Numbered from the stretch's first letter, positions 19,161 through 29,184 are shown. The stretch: 64,000 bases of DNA from Colwellia piezophila ATCC BAA-637 (GCF_000378625.1 NZ_KB905165.1:288407-352406); one strand, 5' to 3'. The notes: generated from the sequence alone by a model not told the origin. Translations and numbers: made by a program.

Positions 19161-20732
19161 CTAATACGCTTTCTTTCTATTTTGACCTTTAAAGTCGAAG
19201 TTCCAGCTGTTCATATATGACTCCGTACGTGACTCGTCCATTAATTTAAGTGCTTTTTTAACTAACTCAGGATTTTTGCTGGCTAGGTTAGTGGTTTCAC
19301 TTGGATCATTCGTTAAGTCAAATAACTCAATTTCAGCGCCATCTTCTGACGTACCATTATAATAACGGATCACTTTCCAGTCTGAGCCATTAACATTGTT
19401 CATGCGTACTGCTTGTGTGTGACCACCGGTGCTGCGATGAAATTCCCAATATAAGCTGCTATGTTTTTGTTGTTGGCCATTACCAGTTAATGCCGGTAAA
19501 AAAGAAATGCCGTCAGTTGTTTTTGGTGCTTCAACGTTGGCAATATCTGCTAACGTTGGCATTACATCCCAAAATGCTGAAACATGGTCGTTTTTAGTGC
19601 CTGCTTTTATCTTACCCGGCCAGCGAGCAACCATAGGCATGAGGATACCACCGTCATAGAAATCACGTTTTATGCCACGTAAATGTGCGGTAGCGTTAAA
19701 GAATTCAAGATCAGCACCACCTTCAGGGCTAGGACCGTTGTCACTGGTGAAAATAATCAGGGTATTGTCATCAATGCCTAAATCTTTTAATTGCTGAATT
19801 AAACGTCCTACGCCTTCATCAATGTGAGAAATCATCGCAGCACGTGTAGCACGTGGTTTAAATGACGGCACATAATTGAAAAAAGTCTCACCGGTATACG
19901 GCTCTTCTTCAAAGTTATATTTGGCAATTTCTTCATCAGGTGCTTGTAAAGCTGCATGTGGCGCAGCATAGGCTAAATATAAGAAAAACGGATTGTTTTT
20001 ATTTTTCGCTACATAATCAAGCGCTTCTTCAGTTAAACGTTCTTGGGCAAAATCGGTGCGTTTAAATTGCTCATAAACTGACTCGTCATATTTATCTGCA
20101 CCTTCTGGAAATCCAGGATGCGGGTGTAGCCATTCATTATCAAGCGGGAACTTTTCTTCATTTTGCCAAAGGTGGGTAGGGTAGTGGTTATGTGCTTGTT
20201 TTTGATCTAAATAACCAAAAAAATAATCAAAACCTTGCTTGGTTGGTACACCAATAGAGCCTGGACCACCTAAGCCCCATTTACCGATTAATGCCGTGGC
20301 GTAACCGGCGTCTTTCATCACATCAGCAATTGAGATTGTTCTACCGTCTAATGGTTCCTGACCTCCTTCTTCGCTGTCTAAGTAGCCGCCCATTTCATAG
20401 TTACCACGGATTTGACCATGGCCAGAATGTTGTCCTGTCATTAGTGCCGCACGAGAAGGTGCGCATACAGTATTACCCGCGTAGTGTTGAGTAAACACCA
20501 TACCTTCGTCAGCCATGATCTGTAAGTTAGGGGTACGGGTTTTTTGTTGACCGAAAGGTTCTATATCGCCATAACCCATATCATCAACCAGAATATAAAT
20601 AACATTGGGTTTGTCGGTGTTTACCGAGCTGGCCTTTGTTACCGGCGTAGTTGTACTTGAAGTAGGATTACAGCCGCCAAGCGCCAGGGAAGCGGCGATG
20701 ACAGACAAAGAAAATACATTTCTAAAATTCAT
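19161..20732 (-). CDS. Secreted lipoprotein sulfatase (type I, formylglycine-dependent)
   Basis: A 523-residue arylsulfatase-family enzyme that removes sulfate esters from a glycan. The lipoprotein signal ends in LALGGC (C21). The metal site starts at VDDMGYGD (D50, D51), and the formylglycine signature is CAPSR (C90-R94) followed by AALMTG. ALIGKWGLGG and TSDNGPSPEGG complete the active site. It is encoded on the minus strand and has its own AGGG-type promoter-like motif about 190 nt upstream (20924-20950). It needs a formylglycine-generating or anaerobic maturase not present here. The exact sulfate position and sugar are unknown. Confidence 0.92.
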   Translation of the reverse strand: MNFRNVFSLSVIAASLALGGCNPTSSTTTPVTKASSVNTDKPNVIYILVDDMGYGDIEPFGQQKTRTPNLQIMADEGMVFTQHYAGNTVCAPSRAALMTGQHSGHGQIRGNYEMGGYLDSEEGGQEPLDGRTISIADVMKDAGYATALIGKWGLGGPGSIGVPTKQGFDYFFGYLDQKQAHNHYPTHLWQNEEKFPLDNEWLHPHPGFPEGADKYDESVYEQFKRTDFAQERLTEEALDYVAKNKNNPFFLYLAYAAPHAALQAPDEEIAKYNFEEEPYTGETFFNYVPSFKPRATRAAMISHIDEGVGRLIQQLKDLGIDDNTLIIFTSDNGPSPEGGADLEFFNATAHLRGIKRDFYDGGILMPMVARWPGKIKAGTKNDHVSAFWDVMPTLADIANVEAPKTTDGISFLPALTGNGQQQKHSSLYWEFHRSTGGHTQAVRMNNVNGSDWKVIRYYNGTSEDGAEIELFDLTNDPSETTNLASKNPELVKKALKLMDESRTESYMNSWNFDFKGQNRKKAY

Positions 20733-20923
20733 AAATTGACCTTAATTTGTTTCTTTTCTATTTCATAAAATACATATCAAGTCGTTATATCGACTGTTAA
20801 AGGCAGGAAAAATATTTCATGCATATATACAACCAGATCCCCACCAATATCGTTAGTGAGTTAGGACTAGAAAGTGCTATTGATAAGTGATTTACTACTT
20901 ATAAATTTTTTTTACCTATCATA

Positions 20924-20950
20924 TAGACTGATAGAAAAATTAAAAACCCT
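20924..20950 (-). promoter_or_regulatory. ECF-type promoter motif before the lipoprotein sulfatase
   Basis: On the minus strand AGGG (complement of 20947-20950), 18 nt, then GTCTA (complement of 20924-20928), continuing TATG. It matches the motif found before many other genes in this window. The start codon is 191 nt downstream. Confidence 0.6.
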
Positions 20951-21076
20951 ATGTTTATATTGATTTATTATTAGCGGGTAATAAAACGTTGGTCAGTGCG
21001 CTGACTTTTTTAGATCAGAGGGGGCAATGAACAATTGTCCATGGCTATTTTAAGAACCTGGTTTAAATGGCTAGTT

Positions 21077-21646
21077 TTACTTATCTAAATTTATGATACG
21101 TACTAATGAAATGGGCAACTTATCAGATTCAATGTAAAAGTCATTAAGCATATTTTTACCGTTGAAAGTCACATTTTCCAAAATAAAGCTAACAGTTTTT
21201 ATCTTGTTATCACCTACAGTTTTAATATGTTGCCAAGTTTTATTGCCATTAGTTTTGCCACTAGATATTGCTAGTTCGCTAACTTTACTATCAAGGTAAG
21301 ATACTTTTATCATCACGCGATTGATAGTTTTTCCAGGGGCAATAAACCTATCATCAATAGCAAAACCTATTTTGTCTGCTGTTTTTGCTAAATAACTAAA
21401 ATGTTTATCTTTAGCCATGGTCCACATTGCTATTGGATGTTGCACCTTAAAAGCCGGTTGGGTTTTTATCTGGTCATCATCACGTTGGTATAGCCAACGT
21501 TCCATGTTTTTCACCGACTTAGATTTACTCTTACCTTGCTTTAAATCAGCTTCATTAAGAAAGGCCCAAGCCTCGTTGGTATGGTTTACATCTTTACCCA
21601 TATTAACGGCTGTCCAGGCGGTAAGAACGGCTCGTTTAAGTGGCAC
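21077..21646 (-). pseudogene. N-terminally truncated secreted protein, C-terminal fragment
   Basis: An open frame of 189 codons without signal peptide, promoter motif or clear ribosome binding site, and with no family-typical start. The C-terminal half (VMIKVSYLDSKVSELAIS and following) resembles in style the beta-sandwich end of the glycosidase-like proteins at 25034 and 40372 ([17 protein letters not shown]). It may be the end of a lost glycan-active enzyme whose front was removed by rearrangement, consistent with the recombinase remnant nearby. The parent family was not identified. Confidence 0.5.
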
Positions 21647-21835
21647 ACACCCAATATAAGATCAAAACAAGTGAAAATTAGAATTACCTTCAGTGATGGC
21701 AAAATTTATGATGAGAGTGATGGTTTCTTTTCTATAAGTGGGTAACCTGTCGGCTAAAAAAACAATATTTAAAGTTAAGTAATTAACATGAAGTGGTACG
21801 AGTATAGATGCTTTACTTTCTCTCTATGTGAGTAA

Positions 21836-22132
21836 TTAAGTCGTAATGTGTTTAGATGGTTCCATTGATTGGTGTAACACATCAATAATATCTATATGGG
21901 TATGATGCACTCGATAGTAAATGGTGTGTGAGCCTACAAAGTTGCTGTAATACCCAACGTTCAAGTCTTCTCTTATTATTCCGCGAGATGGAGTTTCGGC
22001 TAGTTCATGAAATCGTTTACGAATGCTCTGGAGGTAAGCTTTCGTTCTTTTGGCACCAAAGTTTTTAATTGAATACGACCGAATACTTCTTAAGCTATTT
22101 TGCGCTTCAGGCGATAAAATAAATTGTGCCAT
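21836..22132 (-). CDS. parE: ParE family toxin (type II toxin-antitoxin, RelE/ParE superfamily)
   Basis: A 98-residue toxin. FILSPEAQNSLRSIRSYS and RGIIREDLNVGYYSNFVGSHTIYYRV are typical of ParE, whose members poison DNA gyrase. Its ATG (22132) overlaps the antitoxin stop as TAATG, so the two are translationally coupled. Antitoxin first, toxin second is the standard order. It sits between two sulfatases with a recombinase remnant, consistent with arrival on a mobile element. Confidence 0.87.
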   Translation of the reverse strand: MAQFILSPEAQNSLRSIRSYSIKNFGAKRTKAYLQSIRKRFHELAETPSRGIIREDLNVGYYSNFVGSHTIYYRVHHTHIDIIDVLHQSMEPSKHITT

Positions 22133-22368
22133 TATCCGATAAGTTCTTGCATAAACCTGTCACCATCAACACCTTCCCCTCGATCAAGCTGTGCTTCACC
22201 AACTGAAAGTTTTTGTCTTAATAAGTCTAATTTTGTTTCATGCTCTTCTAGAAGACGAAGACCTGCTCTCACAGCTTCACTCGTTGATTCAAACCTACCT
22301 TGTTGAATTTTATTTTCAACAAACCCTCCAAAATGATCTCCTAATGTGACACTGGTATTTCTTTGCAT
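22132..22368 (-). CDS. parD: ParD family antitoxin
   Basis: A 78-residue ribbon-helix-helix antitoxin. TSVTLGDHFGGFVENKIQ gives the beta-strand DNA-binding element, and RFESTSEAVRAGLRLLEEHE is the ParD signature helix region; the C-terminal tail would wrap the ParE toxin. AGAGGTGA-type purines before the ATG at 22368 serve as ribosome binding site. It probably represses its own promoter through the TGTTGTATTA palindrome at 22382-22406. Confidence 0.88.
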   Translation of the reverse strand: MQRNTSVTLGDHFGGFVENKIQQGRFESTSEAVRAGLRLLEEHETKLDLLRQKLSVGEAQLDRGEGVDGDRFMQELIG

Positions 22369-22381
22369 AAATCACCTCTCT

Positions 22382-22420
22382 TGTTGTATTACATTCTAAT
22401 ACAACATAAAAGTATGTCAA
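22382..22420 (-). promoter_or_regulatory. parDE promoter with autoregulatory palindrome
   Basis: On the minus strand TTGACA (complement of 22415-22420), a 16-nt spacer, then TAGAAT (complement of 22393-22398). A perfect inverted repeat overlaps the -10: TGTTGTATTA at 22382-22391 and TAATACAACA at 22397-22406, separated by 5 nt. This is the usual arrangement for ParD autorepression. Confidence 0.75.
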
Positions 22421-22429
22421 TGCTTTGAC

Positions 22430-22585
22430 CTATTCATTAGCATTATCTGTGATTTCTTTGATAACTCTTTGTACAGTGCCAGTGCCTAGACCGAGGGTTT
22501 TGGCAATTTTAAACATTCCCATTGGTGGTTTGATACTTTAGCTCGTCCAAGTTTTACACCCTTATCCCTTTTGTAATATTTTAAT
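22430..22585 (-). pseudogene. Frameshifted C-terminal remnant of a serine recombinase (resolvase/invertase)
   Basis: On the minus strand two adjacent frames read KRDKGVKLGRAKV and then MFKIAKTLGLGTGTVQRVIK, ending at a stop at 22430-22432. Together they match the hinge and C-terminal helix-turn-helix of resolvase-type recombinases (KGVKLGRPK and the GTGTVQR helix). A frameshift separates them and the catalytic domain is missing, so this is a decayed gene. It lies immediately upstream of parD and suggests that the TA pair came in with a mobile element. Confidence 0.7.
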
Positions 22586-22665
22586 ATTTATGTACCAAAC
22601 TTTGTCGCCATGGTTACTAACATAGTTAGCATGAAATAGTAGCGAAAATATATTAACATCAATTG

Positions 22666-24561
22666 CTAAAGTGACTGGTAAAGTCCAGCTTCTTTTATTT
22701 GTATATCGCCATCTATATAGCGGTGTTTTCCTGCCAGTTGAATACTTATAGCCTGTAACTGTTTAAATGATTTGAGTAAGTAATCTGTATGTAGTTTTTC
22801 TAATGGTACACCAAAATCAAATCTGACTTCTTGCCAGTCGGTCGTTGCTTCAACAAAAACTTTCACTGCCCGTGTTTCATAACCATCAACAGTAATCGAG
22901 GTATTGATTTGTATAGGGCCATCTGGAAACGCTTTTGTTTGGTCAAATTTAATTTTCATGGTAAACGCAGACTGGGTAAATTGTGCTAAATTCAGTGGAA
23001 AGGTTAATTTAGCTGCACCGCTTTTGTTAGGCAAATAAGCACGTATCGCTTGCTGATTGTCTTTAATATCACAATTTTTACAAGTCACTTTTTTATAGTC
23101 TGGCGAGGTAAATGAGTAGAGTGCTTTACCCAAAGTAACCGGCACGGATATTAAGAGATGATCCTTTTTAGGTAACAGCGCTTTATGCTGTGCAATTACC
23201 GACTTATATTCAGCAGCAGCACTTAAATTTGACCACTCTTTCGAGTCTTTATTATGATCATAAAGCTCTTCGGTGCCATCTTCCCAGCGGATATAACGGT
23301 ATTGGTCACTGCGAACGGAATGATTTTTATAGCCCATGGTAGTTAAAATCGGCTCATGCCATTCTTGATCTGGTTTACTGAACAGTGGCGCGAAACTCTT
23401 GCCATCGATATCTTTTTTCTCAGGTAAACCCGCAAGCTCAACTAAGGTTGGATATAAATCTTGTAAGCTCACCAAGGCATCTGTTTTTACATTTTTGGCA
23501 ATGGCGTTAGGTACTTTTATCAGTAGCGGTACACGCGCCGACTCTTCCCATAACTTAGTTTTACCAAACTGTAATTTTTCGCCAAGATACCAGCCATGGT
23601 CGCCCCACACCACTACGATGGTATTATCTGCGTAAGGGCTTTTTGCTAAGGCATCTAAGATAACGCCTATACTGTCATCAACATAGCTAATATTTGCTAG
23701 GTATGCCCGAGTTGTCTCTTTAAACAGTCCAGCTTCTTTAACCCGTAAAAAATTGTGATGAGGTTTATGTTTTTCTTTGCCATCTGTAGTTAGAATATCA
23801 CTTAAATCGCTGGGTAAATAATCTGGTACTTGAATGGTTTCAAGCGGATACATATCGAAATACTTTTGCGGTACATACCAAGGTAAATGCGGTTTTGAAA
23901 TCCCTACACCCATAAAAAAGGGTTTATCAAAGTCTTGTGTTAATTGGTCAGCAAACCAGAGCGCTGTTGCCATATCTTTGGTTTTTTCATCTGGTCCCGA
24001 CGTTGCTCCCCAGTCAAACTCTTTCTGCAGTTTTTGACTTTTCCCCTTAACTGCTTTCAAGCCATTTAATGGCTTCTCGCCCTTTGGTCCGCCACCACCA
24101 GTCGCTTTTTGCCAAACATCCCAGGCCCATTGGCCATGATCTTTACCATGTTTATGGAATATTTTTCCGCGACTGATGGTTTGGTAACCATGCTGAGAAA
24201 AATATTGCGGCATGGTGGCAACGTCTTTGGTTACCTCAGAATGTTTTAAGTTGTTACTATTACCATATACGCCAGATTTTGAAGGCAAAAAACCGGTCAT
24301 AATGGCTGAGCGGGAAGGGCCACATACAGTAGCAGGGGTATAAGCGCGGTTAAATACAACGCCTTGCTGAGCCAATTTTTCCATATTAGGGGTAATTGCC
24401 TGAGGGTGACCGCCAAAGGGTGATGGCCAGTCATTCATATCGTCAACCGAAATGAACAACACGTTGTAGGGTTGTTTTGCCAGGCTAACAAACGGCAACA
24501 ACAGCAACAAAAACAAAGTGGAAAAAATTTTCCTTGTACTGGAATATGGGGGGATATGCAT
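22666..24561 (-). CDS. Secreted sulfatase (type I, iduronate-2-sulfatase-like) with C-terminal extension
   Basis: A 631-residue exported enzyme with a signal peptide (LLLLLLPFVSLAK). ISVDDMNDWPSPFGG carries the metal aspartates (D40, D41), and CGPSRSAIMTG carries the formylglycine cysteine (C80). GISKPHLPWYVP and VVWGDHGWYLGEK are typical of the iduronate-2-sulfatase-like subgroup. After about residue 465 an extra beta-rich domain follows, unusual for the core enzyme and perhaps glycan-binding. An AGGG-type promoter motif lies 90 nt upstream (24652-24677, minus). The substrate sugar is unknown; iduronate is not implied by family alone. Confidence 0.92.
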   Translation of the reverse strand: MHIPPYSSTRKIFSTLFLLLLLPFVSLAKQPYNVLFISVDDMNDWPSPFGGHPQAITPNMEKLAQQGVVFNRAYTPATVCGPSRSAIMTGFLPSKSGVYGNSNNLKHSEVTKDVATMPQYFSQHGYQTISRGKIFHKHGKDHGQWAWDVWQKATGGGGPKGEKPLNGLKAVKGKSQKLQKEFDWGATSGPDEKTKDMATALWFADQLTQDFDKPFFMGVGISKPHLPWYVPQKYFDMYPLETIQVPDYLPSDLSDILTTDGKEKHKPHHNFLRVKEAGLFKETTRAYLANISYVDDSIGVILDALAKSPYADNTIVVVWGDHGWYLGEKLQFGKTKLWEESARVPLLIKVPNAIAKNVKTDALVSLQDLYPTLVELAGLPEKKDIDGKSFAPLFSKPDQEWHEPILTTMGYKNHSVRSDQYRYIRWEDGTEELYDHNKDSKEWSNLSAAAEYKSVIAQHKALLPKKDHLLISVPVTLGKALYSFTSPDYKKVTCKNCDIKDNQQAIRAYLPNKSGAAKLTFPLNLAQFTQSAFTMKIKFDQTKAFPDGPIQINTSITVDGYETRAVKVFVEATTDWQEVRFDFGVPLEKLHTDYLLKSFKQLQAISIQLAGKHRYIDGDIQIKEAGLYQSL

Positions 24562-24651
24562 TATGAGAACTCTCTTATTTTTGTTTAATATTTATTATGT
24601 CATAAAGAATGGCGCTGAATTTCTTTGAATCAGAAAACTTATTCATATAGT

Positions 24652-24677
24652 AAGACATGGTAATAGCAAATAACCCT
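24652..24677 (-). promoter_or_regulatory. ECF-type promoter motif before the iduronate-2-sulfatase-like gene
   Basis: On the minus strand AGGG (complement of 24674-24677), 17 nt, then GTCTT (complement of 24652-24656). It is the divergent partner of the plus-strand copy at 24908-24934, so one 470-nt region drives genes both ways. Confidence 0.6.
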
Positions 24678-24907
24678 ATAAATATTCTCGACCAATCCTG
24701 CTAGTTGTTTCGTCGATGCCGACAGGGATGTAAGTAGGAGCCGTTGCTGATGCAATAGCTAGCTTATCATTGGGATTGAACGCACTGGTTTTTTAATAAC
24801 ACAACCACGTTCTCGAATATTAACGGCGCACACAAATGACAGCGTATTAACTTTACTTACCCGTACTCTGTTGCTAGCTAAAATAGCTTATCCAGTTGAA
24901 ATATTTT

Positions 24908-24934
24908 AAGGGTTATTTTCCCTTGTCGAGTCTA
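24908..24934 (+). promoter_or_regulatory. ECF-type promoter motif before the first glycosidase-like gene
   Basis: AAGGG (24908-24912), 17 nt, GTCTA (24930-24934). The spacer starts with a GGG-N7-CCC dyad (24910-24922), and a second dyad without the -10 part follows at 24944-24954. The start codon lies 99 nt downstream. Confidence 0.7.
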
Positions 24935-25033
24935 ATTATTAAAGGGTATTACCCACTCGTGGCTGAAAATACATAATCTCAGCGTCGCTCTGATTATCCT
25001 TTCCAATGCCCAACTCAAGGAAACCATTAAAAT

Positions 25034-27886
25034 ATGAAAAATATAATAATAAGTATTTTGTTTTTATTTAGTTGCCAAGCAGCCTTTGCTGGGCCTGTAG
25101 CCAATTTACCGCAACCTGGTTTTTTTGGGGTATATAACTGGGCTAGCTGGAAACCTTGGAAAACCGATAAAGAGAACTCCCCTAATATGAAAGGGGCGAC
25201 AGTTATTATGCATTGGCGAAATGTTGAACCAACGGAAGATGATTATAAATGGGATGAACAATTAGGTGAAAAACTCCGAGAAGCGGTCGAAAATGATTTC
25301 TATGTGCAAGCCATGATTTGGGTTGGTCCTCACGCACCGGAGTGGATATATGATGCACCATATAATGTGGAACTAGTTGAAACAGATCGTGATACTAATG
25401 GTTTAGGCGAACCGGTAGTGGGTGAAAACATATTTCCTTATTATTTCAACACTGAGTATAAAAATTTATTTTTTGACTTAATCGAAGATTTTGGTGCTTA
25501 TGTCGACAGCTTGCCAGAAAAGCTGCAAGAGCGCCTCGTTTTTGTGCAAAGCTGTGAAGGCTCAACGGGCGATGGCTGGGGTTATAAAGGTACTCCACTT
25601 GATGAAGTATCATACCTGATGACCCGTGAACAGTTTGACGATTTTCGCCAAGAAACCTGGGCAGAATATAAAAAGCATTTTTCTATACCGATTGCGGTGA
25701 ATATTGATAATGATACCTTGGCAAACCATGAAGATTGGTTATTCGACAACTTTACGCCAATGGGGGTAAAACAAGGCATGTTTTCGCATGGTTACCACGT
25801 AAGCGATAATAATGACCGTATCGAAGAGTATCAGCGCATTAATGAAAGAGCTCAGGCGGCAGGAAAATACATTTTTTCTCGCGGAGAAATGGACGGGGAA
25901 TTAACTAACAGTGGCTGGTCTAAGCAAAATATTCCTGAGGCGCTTTATTGGTCGGCACTTTTTGCGACCCATGCTGGCTTAGATATATGGAATGTGACAT
26001 GGGCTTCCTTAATCCCACCAGAAAACCAAGAAGCGTTTATTTTCTTTAACCGCTATGCCGGCCAACGCCAACCGGCAACCGCACAATATGCATTTGCTGC
26101 TTTACGCCAAGGTTTAAATGCAGCCGATACCAACACCTTTCCCGAGTCTGAATTTGGTCAAGCTAAAAAAAGCAACAAACAACGTTATCTAAACATTAAA
26201 GACAAGTTTGCTGCACGAGGGGCTGTTCAATTAGATGTCGATGCGGCAACGGGCGGCGGTATGACAAATAGACACCGCGACGGCTATAACGACGTGGGTT
26301 GGAATATAGTTGCGGGCAACTATGCTCGATTCTTAACGCAATTAAACCCAGAACAAACCTCAAAGGGTTACTGGCATCAAGGACCAGCGGAGAATATTTA
26401 CAGCAGATTTTCTCGCGACTTTAAATTGACCAACGGCCAAGGAGAAATGAGTTTTGCCTTGCATCAGGACTTTTTCGCCGAGCCAGACATCCCTAAAAAC
26501 GTCACCGTGAGAGTTGTTTATTTAGACGAGGGTACAGGCCAATGGTCGCTCGACTATCAACAAGCGGATAACACGGTGCAAAGCGTCATTGTGCACAACC
26601 AGGACACGGGTAAATGGATCAGTACAGAAGTTGTGCTTAATCAAACGCTGCTAAATCGCAGCTTATCCGGTGCTGATATTAAGTTAGTTTATCAATCGGG
26701 GGATAATACCAAATTCCATTTGGTCGAGCTCAATAGGCAGGTAGACTTTTCTATACTAATAGGCACCTTAAGCAGCAATGAAGGCTATTCAACAACAAAA
26801 GAACCATTTACCTTAACCGTATCTTTTAATTTGCCCGTATCCGGTTTAGCAATAGATGACTTTATAGTGGTTAATGGGACGGCAGCGAATTTATTAGCAG
26901 CAGGTAATAACCGCTGGTCGGTAGACATATCGCCGATAAATGAGGGGGATGTATCAATTTTTTTGCAAGAATATAGCGTACAAGATAGCCATAATAACTG
27001 GAATCAAGTCTCGTCAATTACTGTTAACTATCAACTTGCACCTCTTGTATCGATAGCATCATCTTCAATTGATGGAAATAGCGTTACAATAGAGGCAGCT
27101 GCGACGAGTGAGACGATTAGCCTAATGGGTTTTTATGTTGATGATGAATTACATGAAAATATTGAATCAGCCCCCTATACCTATACATCTACGGAACTTA
27201 GTAATGGCCCTCATGAGTTTAAAGTCAAGTTAGTAGAAGATGACGGTACAATAAGCTGGTCTGAACCGTTAACATTAACGATAGACCATACGCCTGAACC
27301 AACTAAACTTATAGAGATTTTAAACTCTTCAATTGACGGAAATAGCGTTACCATAGTTGCAGGCTCTATCAGTACTACTATTACCCATATTGGTTTTTAT
27401 GTAGATGGTGTATGGAAGAAAAATATTGGTCCAGCCCTAGATGAATATACCTATACATTTACGGGTCTTAGCGATGGCGACCATAATTTTCAAACCTATT
27501 TGGTAGAAGATGACTTAACAAAAACCTGGTCAGATACGGTAACATTAACGATAGGAAATACACCTACACCAGAGCCTACGCCAGAGCCTGCACCTGAGCC
27601 CACGCCAGAGCCTACACCAGAGCCTACGCCAGAGCCCACGCCAGAGCCTACGCCAGAGCCCACGCCAGAGCCTACGCCAGAGCCTACACCAGAGCCTACG
27701 CCAGAGCCTACACCAGAGCCTACACCAGAGCCTACACCAGGATCTGACGAAGAAGGTTCATCTGGAGGTGGTTTTGAATTTATATCAGTCTTATTACTTT
27801 TAAGTTTGGCAATATTTAGGAATAGAAAGTTTAGGAATACAAAGTATAAAGGTACCAAGTTTAACAGTAAAAAATCGCAACGATAG
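25034..27886 (+). CDS. Secreted multidomain glycosidase-like protein with Ig-like domains and GlyGly-CTERM tail
   Basis: A 950-residue protein. Signal peptide (cleavage near QAAFA-GP), then a TIM-barrel-like domain (about 30-460) with [17 protein letters not shown] (E175) and FSRGEMDG (E285), which resemble the acid/base and nucleophile blocks of clan GH-A; the family is not assigned. A beta-sandwich (about 460-570), a Big-type domain (about 575-665), two tandem Ig-like repeats (about 667-845), a long Pro-Glu-Pro-Thr linker and a GlyGly-CTERM sorting tail ([14 protein letters not shown], then basic residues) follow. The tail predicts processing by rhombosortase and surface placement. It is paralogous to 40372 and, more distantly, 42590. 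Confidence 0.8.
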   Translation: MKNIIISILFLFSCQAAFAGPVANLPQPGFFGVYNWASWKPWKTDKENSPNMKGATVIMHWRNVEPTEDDYKWDEQLGEKLREAVENDFYVQAMIWVGPHAPEWIYDAPYNVELVETDRDTNGLGEPVVGENIFPYYFNTEYKNLFFDLIEDFGAYVDSLPEKLQERLVFVQSCEGSTGDGWGYKGTPLDEVSYLMTREQFDDFRQETWAEYKKHFSIPIAVNIDNDTLANHEDWLFDNFTPMGVKQGMFSHGYHVSDNNDRIEEYQRINERAQAAGKYIFSRGEMDGELTNSGWSKQNIPEALYWSALFATHAGLDIWNVTWASLIPPENQEAFIFFNRYAGQRQPATAQYAFAALRQGLNAADTNTFPESEFGQAKKSNKQRYLNIKDKFAARGAVQLDVDAATGGGMTNRHRDGYNDVGWNIVAGNYARFLTQLNPEQTSKGYWHQGPAENIYSRFSRDFKLTNGQGEMSFALHQDFFAEPDIPKNVTVRVVYLDEGTGQWSLDYQQADNTVQSVIVHNQDTGKWISTEVVLNQTLLNRSLSGADIKLVYQSGDNTKFHLVELNRQVDFSILIGTLSSNEGYSTTKEPFTLTVSFNLPVSGLAIDDFIVVNGTAANLLAAGNNRWSVDISPINEGDVSIFLQEYSVQDSHNNWNQVSSITVNYQLAPLVSIASSSIDGNSVTIEAAATSETISLMGFYVDDELHENIESAPYTYTSTELSNGPHEFKVKLVEDDGTISWSEPLTLTIDHTPEPTKLIEILNSSIDGNSVTIVAGSISTTITHIGFYVDGVWKKNIGPALDEYTYTFTGLSDGDHNFQTYLVEDDLTKTWSDTVTLTIGNTPTPEPTPEPAPEPTPEPTPEPTPEPTPEPTPEPTPEPTPEPTPEPTPEPTPEPTPEPTPGSDEEGSSGGGFEFISVLLLLSLAIFRNRKFRNTKYKGTKFNSKKSQR
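27566..27740 (+). repeat. 12-bp tandem repeat encoding an EPTP linker
   Basis: About 14 copies of a 12-nt unit of the form GAGCCTACGCCA with small variations, encoding Glu-Pro-Thr-Pro. It forms the stiff linker between the Ig-like domains and the GlyGly-CTERM tail. Such tracts change length by slippage in multiples of four residues without a frameshift. Confidence 0.9.
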
Positions 27887-27935
27887 AAAGCTCTTATTAT
27901 TAATTATAAGTGATATAATTGCAGGTTTGATGTTG

Positions 27936-27986
27936 TACCCAAGCCCCTCAAGAGACTGAAACGAGCATCTTGAAGTCGCTTGGGTA
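27936..27986. repeat. REP-like imperfect palindrome
   Basis: TACCCAAGC (27936-27944) pairs with GCTTGGGTA (27978-27986), with an inner TCAAGA/TCTTGA pair. The core contains CTTGAAGTCGCTTGGGTAT, a form recalled from dispersed intergenic palindromes of Alteromonadales. It lies 50 nt after the glycosidase-like gene and may also stabilise or end its mRNA. Confidence 0.5.
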
Positions 27987-28021
27987 TAAGTCAGTAAACA
28001 ATAATTTGGAAACGTTTATCT

Positions 28022-28126
28022 TTGAAATTCAACATAGTATTTTTTATAATTGCCATCTTTGAAAGTGTAGCTATCGCAGAACCGATACCCTTGCTACATT
28101 TTCCGATGGATGAAATATTTTCCTAA
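28022..28126 (+). pseudogene. Orphan secretory leader, remnant of a lost exported protein
   Basis: A 34-codon frame starting TTG gives MKFNIVFFIIAIFESVAIA followed by EPIPLLHFPMDEIFS and a stop. The first part is a good signal peptide; the second resembles the opening strand of LamG/concanavalin-type domains (LLHFPMDE). No continuation is found. It is probably the stub left after loss of a secreted protein. Confidence 0.4.
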
Positions 28127-28182
28127 TTTTATCTGTGGATATAACGACTTGATATGTGTTTTTTGAAGGAGAAAATAAACAA

Positions 28183-29184
28183 GTGAAACATTCTATTAAA
28201 ATCATCTCCCTGCTTACTGCAGTATGTTTAATGTCGGCATGTAGTCTAACGAAAAAGGAAAAAACTTACGATGCCATTACTTTTATTGCTTTTGGCGATA
28301 CTCCTTACGAAACAGCGCCTATTGGTGCTGCCAAAACGCCTTTTTTGAATGCTTTTTTGGGTTATTTAAATCAAACTGACACCCACCCTTTAGCACCAGA
28401 ATTCACTATTCATGTGGGTGATTTTATAAAGGGCAGTGAATCAAAAAAACACTGTAACGAAAAACGCTATATTTTTATGAAAGATGCGTTAACGGCCAAG
28501 CTGAAAACACCTGCTTTTATTATCCCCGGCGACAATGAATACAATGATTGCGGCAATCGATCTGAAGCCATAGGGTTCTGGCATACTTATCTAGGAAAAC
28601 TTGAAGACAATTGGTCACTAGAACAAAAAACGGCATTTGCTCTAACTCCAGTAAATAGACAAAATGAACAGCAAGATAATTTCTCCTTTGTAAGGCAGGG
28701 TGTTTTATTTATTGGCATTAATCTAGTAGGTAGTCGTGTTCGTGACGTTAAGGAATGGGATGCAAGGATAAATAATAACATTTCGTGGCTTACTCAGCAG
28801 ATTGAAAAAAATGAAAAATACGTAAGGTCGGTTGTTATTTTTGCCCATGCAGATCCGATACGAAATATAAACACACCTAAATATAGAAACGCAAAATATA
28901 TGAAGGCTGTCATGAACAACATCCTGAGTTTATCCACCACCACCGGCAAACCATTTTTGTTCATACATGGAGATTATCATTTTTTTGAAAGTGAATATTC
29001 GTGGTATGGGAAAAATATTCTTCGTGTAATGGTAGGACAAAAAATGGACAAACCTATCGTTATCACGGTGACCAATGACATAAATACGCCATTTATTGTC
29101 AATGACAAAGATGACCACTTTAAAATAATAGTGCCGTCACTAGTGCCGGAGAGTGCAACAGGTAACAAGTCTCTATCCCTTTAG
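28183..29184 (+). CDS. Metallophosphoesterase lipoprotein
   Basis: A 333-residue calcineurin-like phosphoesterase. The lipoprotein signal ends in LMSAC. Metal-binding blocks are visible in order: FGDTPY, HVGDFIKG, PGDNEYND, FAHADP and HGDYHFFE. GTG at 28183 is preferred because it gives a compact lipoprotein signal peptide and AGGAG lies upstream (11-nt spacing); the earlier GTG at 28156 has no good site. It would act in the periplasm or outer membrane on phosphate esters or phosphodiesters. It precedes a second phosphoesterase (29263) by 78 nt, probably in one transcript. Confidence 0.85.
   Translation: MKHSIKIISLLTAVCLMSACSLTKKEKTYDAITFIAFGDTPYETAPIGAAKTPFLNAFLGYLNQTDTHPLAPEFTIHVGDFIKGSESKKHCNEKRYIFMKDALTAKLKTPAFIIPGDNEYNDCGNRSEAIGFWHTYLGKLEDNWSLEQKTAFALTPVNRQNEQQDNFSFVRQGVLFIGINLVGSRVRDVKEWDARINNNISWLTQQIEKNEKYVRSVVIFAHADPIRNINTPKYRNAKYMKAVMNNILSLSTTTGKPFLFIHGDYHFFESEYSWYGKNILRVMVGQKMDKPIVITVTNDINTPFIVNDKDDHFKIIVPSLVPESATGNKSLSL

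Noticed and set aside
27496..27858. Minus-strand frame encoding Gly-Val-Gly-Ser repeats
   Set aside because: It is the antisense of the EPTP linker repeat in a clear plus-strand gene and has no start signals.
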